A DNA stretch of 10,017 bases, taken from positions 1 to 10,017 of the forward strand of contig PAQB01000015.1 in NCBI GenBank assembly GCA_002709185.1. Direction: 5' to 3'. Origin of the DNA: Flavobacteriaceae bacterium. Lineage in GTDB: Bacteria > Bacteroidota > Bacteroidia > Flavobacteriales > Flavobacteriaceae. The notes beneath the pieces were generated by a model. It saw nothing but the letters and a program-made list of their open reading frames with translations. It did not search any database and had not been told where the DNA came from. Below, piece by piece: positions 1 to 7,538 of the stretch. Numbering within the stretch: the first letter of the stretch is position 1; the number at the start of each line of letters is the position of its first letter. The position numbers and the translations under genes were made by a program.

Positions 1-28
1 AAAAAAACCACCTTCGGGTGGTTTTTTT
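1..28. terminator. Rho-independent terminator with UUCG tetraloop
   Basis: A perfect 5-bp stem (CCACC at 8-12, GGTGG at 17-21) closes a TTCG loop of the very stable C(UUCG)G type. It is flanked by seven A on the left and seven T on the right, so the stem can extend with A-T pairs and could terminate transcription from either direction. It most likely ends a gene lying left of the window and insulates the susC operon. Confidence 0.9.
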
Positions 29-100
29 GTGAGCTAAAATTAAAGCTGACATTTATAGAGCATCAAGCTAAGATACATTTCAATTTAAAAAATTGGGTTC

Positions 101-193
101 AACTAAATGTTAAAATTAATCAACAATGTGTTGAAATAGAGCCAATAGATTCAAACAATGTTTAATAAATTAAAATTAAATTTAAACAAAGTT
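101..193. promoter_or_regulatory. Row of four AAC...GTT dyads upstream of the susC-like operon
   Basis: Four short palindromes lie in the leader: AAC-N5-GTT at 101-111, AAC-N5-GTT at 122-132 (within a 6-bp-arm dyad TCAACA-ATG-TGTTGA, 120-134), AAC-N3-GTT at 154-162 (within AAACA-A-TGTTT, 153-163) and AAC-N3-GTT at 185-193. Their centres (106, 127, 158, 189) are 21, 31 and 31 bases apart, close to whole helical turns, so a protein would meet them on one face of the DNA. The last one touches the candidate -33 TTG. They may be regulator sites, but the DNA is AT-rich and the pattern was picked after the fact. The rest of the leader shows nothing recognisable. Confidence 0.25.
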
Positions 194-222
194 GGTTATT
201 TGAGTTTTTATTATCACATTTG
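192..222 (+). promoter_or_regulatory. Candidate Bacteroidota-type promoter for the susC operon
   Basis: TTG at 192-194 could be the -33 element. CACATTTG at 215-222 matches the -7 consensus TAnnTTTG with one mismatch (C for T at the first base). The gap is 20 bases, inside the range usual for flavobacterial housekeeping promoters. Transcription would start near 226-229 and leave a leader of about 25 bases before the ATG at 251. No Shine-Dalgarno sequence precedes the ATG; the stretch is A-rich, as is normal in this phylum. Confidence 0.4.
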
Positions 223-250
223 TGGAGACTAATTCAAATATTTAACAAAA

Positions 251-3196
251 ATGAAAACAAAGTTTAGTGTAATGCTAACGCTTTTTATGGCGTTAGTTGT
301 GCAAATCTCGTTTGCACAAGACAAAAATGTTTCAGGAACTGTTTCTGATGAGTCTGGATTACCTTTAGCAGGTGCTACAGTTATCATTGAAGGAACAACT
401 ACTGGTGTTTCAACTGATTTTGATGGAAAATATTCAATACTAGCTAGCGAAGGTGATACTCTCGTTTTCAGCTTTGTAGGGTATGCCACTGCATCTGAAG
501 TTGTAGCTGGAAGCAATGTGATTAATGTATCAATGACTCAAGACAACGCACTTGATGAAGTTGTTTTAGTTGCATATGGCAGCGTTGACAAACAAAAGGT
601 CGCCGGTGCTGTTTCTGTAGTTACTAGTGAAACAATTGAAAATGTACCGTTGGCTTCTTTTGACCAAATTCTTCAAGGTCAAGCGCCTGGTGTGCAAGTT
701 TTTTCCGGATCAGGACAACCTGGTGCCGCTGCAAGGGTAAGAATTAGAGGTAACGGTTCCATAAATGGAAGTTCTGCCCCTATATACATTGTGGATGGCA
801 TACAGATTACTGCAGGTGATTTTGCCGCTTTAAATGCAAATGACTTCGCATCCGTTTCTGTTTTGAAAGATGCGTCTGCAACTGCTCCTTTTGGATCTAG
901 AGGTGCAAACGGTGTAATCTTAATTACTACCAAAAAAGGTAATTACAATCAAAAAACATCCGTTACTTATAAAACCCAATATGGTATCACTGAAATTGGT
1001 GATGCTCCTTTTGAAATGATGAATTCTCAAGAAATCTTAGAATTTCAAAGAACTGTTGGAAGTGGTGCTGGCGCTGGTTTGACCGATGCTGAAATTAGCG
1101 AGCTTGCACAAACCAATACCAATTGGAAAGATGTATTTTTTAGAACGGGTATAACGCAAAACCATGAAATTGCGATTTCAGGTGGTGACGAAAACTCAAG
1201 ATATTTCACAAGTATGAGCTATTTTGAGCAAGATGGTGTAGCGGAAAGATCGAACTTACAGCGTTTTACTTTGAGAGGTAACTTTGAAAATAAACTTAGT
1301 GATAAATCTAAATTTGGAGTGAATACTTCTTTAGGTTTTTCTAAGTCAAACTTTATCAGTTCTGAAAATGGTATTGCACTGCAAAATCCATTTGCTGCTG
1401 CCTACCTAGCGCAGCCTTACCAGTCTCTAAGAGATGAGGATGGATTTTTAATCACAGGTCCAGGTTTTGTAGGTGGAAATTCGCTTGAGGAATTACTTGT
1501 CAATGGTAACAACAACCAACAAGTAAAAATAATCGCTCAAGGATTTTTTGAAACAGCTGTGATGAAGAACATCAGTTTCAGAACAGACCTTGGTATTGAC
1601 TATTCTCAAGACAACTTTATAGATTATTCTGACCCAGCCACATACTATGGTGGCATTGTTACGCCAGGTAACGAAGGGGACTATGGCGAGTCTAATAACT
1701 ACAATTCAAGAATAACTGCTACAAACAAATTGCAGTGGGCGAATGTATATGATGATGTTCACTCTGTAGATGTATCTTTGTTCACAGAATATTACAAACA
1801 AAACTTTAGAAGCTCAAGCATGAGAGGCTATGGAATCAATCCTTTACTAGTAGGTTATCCTGCTGGAATTACTCCTGGAACTCCTGAAAACGAACTGATT
1901 CCTGTCGTTGGTGGATCAAAAGTAGTTCGCGGATTATTCTCTGCATTTGCAATTGCAAATTACGATTATGACTCGAAATTAGGTTTTTCAGCTTCCATAC
2001 GTCGTGATGCTTCTTCAAAATTTTCTGACGATAATCAATGGGGTACATTTTACTCTCTTGCTGGACGATGGAATATTTCCAAAGAAGATTTTATGAAAGA
2101 TGTTTCTTATGTTGATAATCTAAAGCTTAGAGCAAGTTATGGTACCGCAGGTAACCAAGCTGCGGTAGCTGATTATGCTGCTGAAACACAGTATGGACAA
2201 TTATCCTACGGTGGTGTAACTGGAATTGGAGTTGCGGCGATTGGAAATCCAGAACTCAAGTGGGAAACTGCTCAAATGTTTAACGTCGGTGTAGATTTCG
2301 ATTTGTTTGATTACAAAGTATCTGGTTCTATTGAATATTATAACAATAAAACAGTTGATCTTTTTGTAGACTACACACTAAGTTTAACTTCTGGTTTCTC
2401 AAGTATTCAAAACAACGCTGGATCTATGAGAAATGCTGGTATCGATGTTGACTTAAATGTTAATGTAATTGACAATGATAACTTCAGCTTGGATGTTTAT
2501 GGTAATTTTAACCACAACAAGAACGAAATCTTAGATTTAGGTCAAGTTAGCGAGTTTGAGTCTGGTACTTCTATTATTAGAGAAGGACTTCCCCTTGGAA
2601 GCCATTACGTAGTAGGATGGGCTGGAGTTAATCCTGCCAATGGTGAACCATTATATTATGATGGTGATGGAAACGTTACAAATAGCTTTAGTGATAATAA
2701 CTCTACTGCCAATTGGGGGAGTTTTAACCCTGAGTGGACTGGTGGATTTGGACTTAGAGGGACTTTGGGGGCATTTGACTTCTCAACCCTTTTCACTTTT
2801 GCTGATGAGTACTACAGGTTTAACAACCAATCATTTTTCCAAGAAAACCACAACTTTTCTCAGTTTAACCTTTCCACAATCATGAATACAATGTGGCAAC
2901 AACCAGGTGACGTAACAGAGATTCAAAGTTACTTGTATCCTAGACAGTTTTCTTCAAAAGACATTGAAGATGCATCTTTTACCAAATGGAGAAACCTAAC
3001 TGTTGGATATACACTTCCTAAAAAATACATGAAAGGATTTGACTTATTTGAATCTTTACGTATTTACGGAATGGTTCAAAATCTCAAAACTTGGACGAAC
3101 TTTACAGGATTTGATCCTGAAGACAACAACAATATAGCAGGTTACGAATATCCAATGCCCACTATATACACTTTCGGTTTAAACATTCAATTTTAA
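251..3196 (+). CDS. SusC/RagA-family TonB-dependent outer-membrane transporter
   Basis: This 981-residue protein should form a 22-strand outer-membrane barrel that imports an oligomeric nutrient, powered by TonB-ExbBD, with the SusD-like partner acting as a lid. A Sec signal peptide (residues 1-22, cut before Gln23 in the FAQ motif) leads into a carboxypeptidase-regulatory-like domain (about 27-100, with the GTVSDESG and DFDGKYSI motifs). DEVVLVAYG (102-110) fits the TonB-box region. The plug (about 115-230) carries the SusC marks QGQAPGVQV (142-150), RVRIRG (162-167), YIVDG (179-183) and GANGVILITTKKG (218-230). The barrel follows and ends in a terminal Phe (LNIQF). No STN domain is present, so signalling to an anti-sigma factor is unlikely. 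Length is typical of the family. It leads an operon, with susD starting 11 bases after its stop. The substrate cannot be read from the sequence; the downstream protease suggests peptides. Confidence 0.96.
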   Translation: MKTKFSVMLTLFMALVVQISFAQDKNVSGTVSDESGLPLAGATVIIEGTTTGVSTDFDGKYSILASEGDTLVFSFVGYATASEVVAGSNVINVSMTQDNALDEVVLVAYGSVDKQKVAGAVSVVTSETIENVPLASFDQILQGQAPGVQVFSGSGQPGAAARVRIRGNGSINGSSAPIYIVDGIQITAGDFAALNANDFASVSVLKDASATAPFGSRGANGVILITTKKGNYNQKTSVTYKTQYGITEIGDAPFEMMNSQEILEFQRTVGSGAGAGLTDAEISELAQTNTNWKDVFFRTGITQNHEIAISGGDENSRYFTSMSYFEQDGVAERSNLQRFTLRGNFENKLSDKSKFGVNTSLGFSKSNFISSENGIALQNPFAAAYLAQPYQSLRDEDGFLITGPGFVGGNSLEELLVNGNNNQQVKIIAQGFFETAVMKNISFRTDLGIDYSQDNFIDYSDPATYYGGIVTPGNEGDYGESNNYNSRITATNKLQWANVYDDVHSVDVSLFTEYYKQNFRSSSMRGYGINPLLVGYPAGITPGTPENELIPVVGGSKVVRGLFSAFAIANYDYDSKLGFSASIRRDASSKFSDDNQWGTFYSLAGRWNISKEDFMKDVSYVDNLKLRASYGTAGNQAAVADYAAETQYGQLSYGGVTGIGVAAIGNPELKWETAQMFNVGVDFDLFDYKVSGSIEYYNNKTVDLFVDYTLSLTSGFSSIQNNAGSMRNAGIDVDLNVNVIDNDNFSLDVYGNFNHNKNEILDLGQVSEFESGTSIIREGLPLGSHYVVGWAGVNPANGEPLYYDGDGNVTNSFSDNNSTANWGSFNPEWTGGFGLRGTLGAFDFSTLFTFADEYYRFNNQSFFQENHNFSQFNLSTIMNTMWQQPGDVTEIQSYLYPRQFSSKDIEDASFTKWRNLTVGYTLPKKYMKGFDLFESLRIYGMVQNLKTWTNFTGFDPEDNNNIAGYEYPMPTIYTFGLNIQF

Positions 3197-3207
3197 TTAA
3201 AAGAATT

Positions 3208-4599
3208 ATGAAAAATATATTTAAATTTTTATTCTTTGTAGGCCTGTTATTTACTTCTTGTGAAGACGCCTATAATGTAGAGCCAGATGACGAGATTTTA
3301 GAATCCAATGCAATTACTTCAGTAGCAGATTTAGAAAAAGCAGCTATTGGACTTTATGGAACAGTCTCCGGCACAAACTTAATTGCATATTCCTCAAGGT
3401 TTACAGACGACCTCAGATTGCCTGCAGACAACAGAGGACAGGGTGTTCAAGATCATACTTGGGACATTAATTCTGGATCTAACTCACCAACTGGGATTTG
3501 GTTCAACTTGTACAATGTTATCAATAGAGCCAACAGAATCTTGAATATTATTGATGGGATTCCTGCTCAAACCGCTGATGAAGAGGTCCAAAAAGATCGT
3601 ATCAAAGCGGAATGCCTCGGTTTAAGAGCCCTATCCCATTTCGATCTTTTAAGATCATTCGGAGTATCTTATGATGGCGATTCAAGTGAATTAGGAGTTC
3701 CTAATATTGACTACGTAGTTGTTTTGCAACAACCTAGTAGAAATACAGTTGCTGAGAACTATAATTTCATAAATGCCGACATAAATGCCGCGCTCGGTTT
3801 ACTTGATGTAAGTTATACAGACAATACACGCCTGACAGTTAATGCGTTAAACGCACTACAAGCCAGGGTCGCGCTTTATCAAGGGGATTATGCCACAGCT
3901 ATTTCTGCGGCCTCTCAAGTCATAAGCAATGTACCACTTGCTACCGCTACGGAATACCCAGACATCTGGACAGATGCTTCTGAAAATGAAGTGGTATTTA
4001 AGCTTAAGCGTACAACTGGTGATGGTGCTGTTGGAACACTGTTTCAAGATACAAATGGAGATGTATTTTTCTCTATGTCTAATGACTTGTTGTTCAGACT
4101 TTTAGCCACATCACCTAATGATCCAAGATTTGGGGTTTGTTTAGATTTAGCAACAGCAACAATCGCAGTTCCGACCATCGGCAAATACCTAGGTACTGCT
4201 GCTAATTTTGGTTTAAACGACATCAAAGTTTTTAGAACTAGTGAAATGGTTTGTATCAGATCTGAAGCTTACGCAAGAATCGGAGAATTAGCTTTATCAT
4301 CTGCAGACATGAATCTATTAGGAGTAAACAGAGGTTATCTTGGAGATGGTTCATTTGCCACTACGGCTGAAGCTTTATCTATAATAGAAGACGTTAGACG
4401 TATTGAGCTAGCGTTTGAGGGTCATAGATATTATGATATGAGACGTTATGGTAAATCAATTGACAGAACACCAACAGATGACTGTGGTGCTGCTTCTGGA
4501 GCATGTCAACTCCCTGCAACTGATCACAGATGGGTAATGCCAATTCCACAAGATGAGATTTTTGCAAATGATAATATAACTCAAAATCCAGGATATTAA
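3208..4599 (+). CDS. SusD/RagB-family nutrient-binding surface lipoprotein
   Basis: This 463-residue lipoprotein should sit on the cell surface over the SusC barrel, capture substrate and act as the lid. The lipoprotein signal peptide ends in FTSC, with lipidated Cys18 followed at once by Glu19-Asp20, an acidic pair that fits the surface-export signal of Bacteroidota lipoproteins. The N-terminal part (about 20-200) is the alpha-helical SusD-like region with TPR-like helices. The C-terminal part has two family hallmarks: VRRIELAFEGHRYYDMRRYG (396-415) and PIPQDE at 445-450, leading to a C-terminal QNPGY. It is somewhat shorter than many SusD proteins (often 500 or more residues), with no sign of truncation. 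It lies 11 bases after the susC-like gene and 19 bases before the third lipoprotein, so co-transcription is expected. Ligand specificity is unknown. Confidence 0.95.
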   Translation: MKNIFKFLFFVGLLFTSCEDAYNVEPDDEILESNAITSVADLEKAAIGLYGTVSGTNLIAYSSRFTDDLRLPADNRGQGVQDHTWDINSGSNSPTGIWFNLYNVINRANRILNIIDGIPAQTADEEVQKDRIKAECLGLRALSHFDLLRSFGVSYDGDSSELGVPNIDYVVVLQQPSRNTVAENYNFINADINAALGLLDVSYTDNTRLTVNALNALQARVALYQGDYATAISAASQVISNVPLATATEYPDIWTDASENEVVFKLKRTTGDGAVGTLFQDTNGDVFFSMSNDLLFRLLATSPNDPRFGVCLDLATATIAVPTIGKYLGTAANFGLNDIKVFRTSEMVCIRSEAYARIGELALSSADMNLLGVNRGYLGDGSFATTAEALSIIEDVRRIELAFEGHRYYDMRRYGKSIDRTPTDDCGAASGACQLPATDHRWVMPIPQDEIFANDNITQNPGY

Positions 4600-4618
4600 T
4601 TTTTAAAAAATAATAGTT

Positions 4619-5431
4619 ATGAAAAAAATAGCATATTTAATTTTACCGCTTTTTGCTTTTGTTTTTTTCTCTTGTGATGAGAAACAAGCAGACGTTTACA
4701 GCGGGGAGAGCATTTCATATTTCACTCAAACTACTGCTACCTATCCTGTTGAGGCGGGGTCAGCTTTTGAGGTAGGAATTGTTGTTTCTGATGCATCTCC
4801 ATCTCCACGTGGTTTCGTGGTTGAAGTAGATCAGGATTTAACAACTGCTTTACCAAATTCCTATTCAATGGATATGAATACATCAATTGATGCAGACTCT
4901 TACGCTGCTTCATTTAATGTTTATGGAGAAGTAACTAACGTAGTTGCTGGTCAAGTTTTAGTTTTAAATCTAGTGGCCGTTGAAGGTTCAAACTTAGCTG
5001 GATTTGATACTACAATATCAATCACTATGAATCCTTCGTGTCCAATTGAAGCTGATTTTACAGGGGATTATTTGATAGAGGAAATCACGCCTTATGTCGA
5101 TGGTCCTACACTTAACGATGGTGCGATTGTTTCAGTTACAACAGTTACCGGCAATGCAACTCAAAGAACATTCGACACACCTAACTACATCAATTACTGT
5201 TCAACACCAAACGCATTCACATTTGAATTGAATTGTGGCCAAATATTAATGGCTGGTGAAGGAACTCAATGTAATTGTTCTTGTGGAGGAAATCTGTGGT
5301 TTACAAATGCAGATGCACCTACGTCTTATGACCCTGCAGATGACTCAATGTTTGAAGTCTCATTCACAAATGATGCGTATAGCGATTGTGGAGCACCTCA
5401 AACCACAACCTATAGGTTCACTAAGCAATAA
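4619..5431 (+). CDS. Putative surface lipoprotein in the SusE position, cysteine-rich C-terminal domain
   Basis: I do not recognise a named family for this 270-residue protein. It has a lipoprotein signal peptide with lipobox FFSC, lipidated Cys19 and then Asp20-Glu21, which suggests surface display. Residues about 25-138 look like an all-beta, Ig-like sandwich, reminiscent of the N-terminal domains of other Bacteroidota Sus-locus lipoproteins (DUF1735/DUF4843 type; a resemblance only). From Cys141 on there is a second domain, starting near CPIEADFTGDYLIEE, with seven cysteines at 141, 194, 206, 218, 220, 222 and 257, including the cluster CNCSCGG. Its place as third gene of the susC-susD operon suggests an accessory substrate-binding protein like SusE/SusF. 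A hairpin with a T-run follows 55 bases after the stop. The lipoprotein call is firm; the binding role is inferred from position. Confidence 0.85.
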   Translation: MKKIAYLILPLFAFVFFSCDEKQADVYSGESISYFTQTTATYPVEAGSAFEVGIVVSDASPSPRGFVVEVDQDLTTALPNSYSMDMNTSIDADSYAASFNVYGEVTNVVAGQVLVLNLVAVEGSNLAGFDTTISITMNPSCPIEADFTGDYLIEEITPYVDGPTLNDGAIVSVTTVTGNATQRTFDTPNYINYCSTPNAFTFELNCGQILMAGEGTQCNCSCGGNLWFTNADAPTSYDPADDSMFEVSFTNDAYSDCGAPQTTTYRFTKQ

Positions 5432-5439
5432 ATTAATTT

Positions 5440-5465
5440 TTGGTAATGAATATATAAAATATTTG
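5440..5465 (+). promoter_or_regulatory. Weak promoter-like elements before the protease gene
   Basis: TTG at 5440-5442 and AATATTTG at 5458-5465 (one mismatch to TAnnTTTG) are only 15 bases apart, shorter than usual. If used, the transcript would start near 5470 and carry the hairpin at 5487-5522 in the 5' leader of the protease gene. No other candidate is visible between 5432 and 5539. Confidence 0.15.
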
Positions 5466-5486
5466 TTAAATAGAATTAAGTTATAC

Positions 5487-5522
5487 AAAAAGGAAGTATA
5501 TTTATATGCTTCCTTTTTTTTT
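5487..5522 (+). terminator. Hairpin with T-run: terminator of the susCD-lipoprotein operon or leader hairpin of the protease gene
   Basis: AAAAAGGAAG at 5487-5496 pairs with CTTCCTTTTT at 5509-5518. Four inner pairs (one G-T) follow, around a TTTA loop at 5501-5504, and T continues to 5522. The core is only five strong pairs, but the flanking A and T runs lengthen it. It looks like a normal intrinsic terminator and may work on both strands. The protease start codon lies just 17 bases beyond, leaving no room for a separate promoter in between. Protease expression must therefore come by read-through or from a promoter upstream of the hairpin. Confidence 0.75.
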
Positions 5523-5539
5523 AAATTAAAATTTAAAAA

Positions 5540-7453
5540 ATGACAAACAATATTTTCCTTATTATAGTTTTTATCTCACAAATGCTCTTTACTCAAAACA
5601 TAAAGCGGAGCGAATTAGTTTTACCTGAATCTCAAAAGCAAAAACTACTGCAAATGTCCAACGATCTTTCCAATAAATATTTTGAGAGCTATAACAAAGC
5701 AATTTCAAAATTTCCTCCAACTGTAACATTAAAAAATGGTCGAATAGCATTTCTGGACGGTTTGGATGAGCTCGGCATGCCATTATATTATACTGTAGAT
5801 AATTTTGGATCAACAATAACATCTCGTGCCAATCATTTATTCGATGGAGGTAGCTTAGGTTTAGATCTTACCGGCAATGGTATCACAGCTGGAGTTTGGG
5901 AAGTAAATGGTTACATTAGAGGATCCCACGAAGCACTTGTTGGAAGGGTTAATGTTTTAAACGGTGCCTTCACAGAGTCTGATGAGTACACATCTCACGC
6001 AACACACGTTACGGGAACCATCATTGCCAATGGAATAGACAACTCCAACGCCAGAGGGTACGCCATAAACGCAACGGTTAATGGTTACGATTCTGCCAAT
6101 ATGTACTCTGAAATGGCTTCAGAGGCAGCCCAAGGTCTCTTAGTTTCCAATCACTCTTATGGGGCACTACCAATAAATTCAGAAACAGGAGATGTCATTT
6201 ACGGCGTCTATGGCTATGGGAAATATGGATCCAGCGCAAAACAAATTGATAATATTTTATATTTAGCAGACTACTATCTCCCAGTAATTTCAGCCGGTAA
6301 TGAAGGAGACAATGCTCCCTCTAGATATGACCTGCTCTACGGAAATAAAACCTCAAAGAATGCATTGATTGTAGCGGCTGTAAAAAGTGTATCAAATTAC
6401 ACTGGCCCCGAAAGTGTAGAAATGACAGATTTCAGTTCTTGGGGACCAACGGATGATGGGCGTATTAAACCGGATATTTCAAACAAAGGGCAATCCGTTT
6501 ATTCTTCAGATTCAGACAGCGATTCTGATTATGACAGTAAGAGTGGTACCTCTATGTCGGCACCAGGGACGACGGGTGCTATCGTTTTGTTACAGGAGCA
6601 CAACTATAATGTAAATTCATCCTACTTAAAATCTGCTTCTATGCGTGGGCTGTTAATTCATACAGCGGATGAATGTGATACTAATTTCTTTGGCGCAGAC
6701 GGACCAGACTATAAATATGGATGGGGATTGATAAACGCCAAAGAAGCCGCAACCTGCATTACTGAGAATGGCATTACGTCCCTGATATACGAGGGAAACC
6801 TTGCTCAAGGAGAAAGCTTCCAATTAAGTTTTCAAGCCATTGAAGGCGAAGATTTAACAGCAACCCTAGCATGGACAGATCCAGATGGTGAAGTATACAA
6901 CTCCACCGCTGAAAATATGTTAAATTATCGTGAACCTGTACTGGTAAATGATTTAGATCTACGAATTTCAGATACTGAAGGGCAATATTTTCCATGGAAA
7001 CTCGATCCTGAAAACCCCTCAAATACTGCTACAACTGGAGATAACATTGTTGACAATGTGGAAAAAATAGAGGTCTACAATGCCTCTGGGGGCTATGATT
7101 TTGACATCAATCATAAAGGATTTTTAACTGGCTTTTCTCAAGATTTCACACTCATAATATCGGGTATTGACTCCTCCACATTTTCGGTTTACGAAAATAG
7201 TTTATATTCACTAAATGTTTGGCCAAACCCAACCATAGACATAATCAATTTTAAATTACCTACTCAGACTTCAAAACCTACCTATGTTTCACTTTATGAT
7301 GTACAAGGTCGTCAAGTTTATAAAAAAACTATTAATTCTAGAAATGCTGTAACAAGAGGTCAAATAAAAACCTCATCCTTAGCAAGAGGGGTTTATATTT
7401 TAAAAATAAATCAAGGAAATTCGTCGGTGCAGCAAAAAGTTGTACTCAAATAA
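5540..7453 (+). CDS. Secreted subtilisin-like (S8) serine protease with T9SS sorting domain
   Basis: This 637-residue endopeptidase should reach the cell surface or medium. A Sec signal peptide (about 1-18, cut near FT-Q) precedes a region of about 90 residues that may be a propeptide or N-terminal extension. The S8 domain spans roughly 105-400. Its His motif is HATHVTGT (catalytic His153), its oxyanion Asn is Asn254 in SAGNEG, and its Ser motif is GTSMSAP (Ser338). The acid of the triad falls in GVWEVNG, where Glu121 stands in place of the usual Asp. A beta-rich domain follows with LAWTDPDG (443-450) and LVNDLDL (468-474), typical of KP-43-type subtilases. The C-terminus is a T9SS type A sorting domain: WPNP (561-564), LYDVQGRQVY, GVYIL (617-621) and a final QKVVLK. 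The gene follows the SusCD operon hairpin and has its own terminator. It probably supplies peptides to the SusCD system. Family and secretion route are firm; activity is less certain because of Glu121. Confidence 0.93.
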   Translation: MTNNIFLIIVFISQMLFTQNIKRSELVLPESQKQKLLQMSNDLSNKYFESYNKAISKFPPTVTLKNGRIAFLDGLDELGMPLYYTVDNFGSTITSRANHLFDGGSLGLDLTGNGITAGVWEVNGYIRGSHEALVGRVNVLNGAFTESDEYTSHATHVTGTIIANGIDNSNARGYAINATVNGYDSANMYSEMASEAAQGLLVSNHSYGALPINSETGDVIYGVYGYGKYGSSAKQIDNILYLADYYLPVISAGNEGDNAPSRYDLLYGNKTSKNALIVAAVKSVSNYTGPESVEMTDFSSWGPTDDGRIKPDISNKGQSVYSSDSDSDSDYDSKSGTSMSAPGTTGAIVLLQEHNYNVNSSYLKSASMRGLLIHTADECDTNFFGADGPDYKYGWGLINAKEAATCITENGITSLIYEGNLAQGESFQLSFQAIEGEDLTATLAWTDPDGEVYNSTAENMLNYREPVLVNDLDLRISDTEGQYFPWKLDPENPSNTATTGDNIVDNVEKIEVYNASGGYDFDINHKGFLTGFSQDFTLIISGIDSSTFSVYENSLYSLNVWPNPTIDIINFKLPTQTSKPTYVSLYDVQGRQVYKKTINSRNAVTRGQIKTSSLARGVYILKINQGNSSVQQKVVLK

Positions 7454-7471
7454 ACGACGCTTTGAAATTAT

Positions 7472-7501
7472 AAAAAAGACGGGCAGTTGCCCGTCTTTTT
7501 T
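7472..7501. terminator. Strong rho-independent terminator after the protease gene
   Basis: A perfect GC-rich 7-bp stem (GACGGGC at 7478-7484, GCCCGTC at 7489-7495) closes the loop AGTT and is flanked by six A and six T. It lies 18 bases after the protease stop codon and separates the nutrient-uptake region from rlmB. The symmetric flanks would allow it to work in both directions. Confidence 0.93.
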
Positions 7502-7526
7502 ATAACATCACAACTAAATAAAATTG

Positions 7527-7534
7527 TATTTTTA
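7527..7534 (+). promoter_or_regulatory. Candidate -7 element of rlmB
   Basis: TATTTTTA matches TAnnTTTG except at the last base. It ends 4 bases before the ATG at 7539, so transcription would start about at the start codon. I found no well-spaced -33 TTG. The element covers part of the alternative in-frame TTG start at 7524, which argues against that start. Confidence 0.35.
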
Positions 7535-7538
7535 CAGC

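Noticed and set aside
74..81. TACATTTC as a further -7 element upstream of susC
   Set aside because: It has a mismatch at the conserved last G, no TTG at normal spacing, and would give a leader of about 165 bases.
2640..2885. 81-codon plus-strand frame inside the susC-like gene
   Set aside because: It lies wholly inside a well-supported gene in another frame, and its hydrophobic look comes from the barrel-coding sequence.
251..5431. A polysaccharide utilisation locus
   Set aside because: SusCD alone does not define glycan use. No glycoside hydrolase, polysaccharide lyase or sulfatase is in the window, and the neighbour is a protease.
5256..5543. Open frame on the plus strand over the end of the third lipoprotein and the hairpin
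   Set aside because: It is a frame-shifted shadow of the lipoprotein gene, reads through the terminator hairpin, and shows no domain or signal peptide.
7524..7538. An upstream in-frame TTG start for rlmB adding MYFYS
   Set aside because: The extra codons overlap a promoter-like -7 element, and the ATG at 7539 gives the usual RlmB N-terminus (MQKETKLYG).
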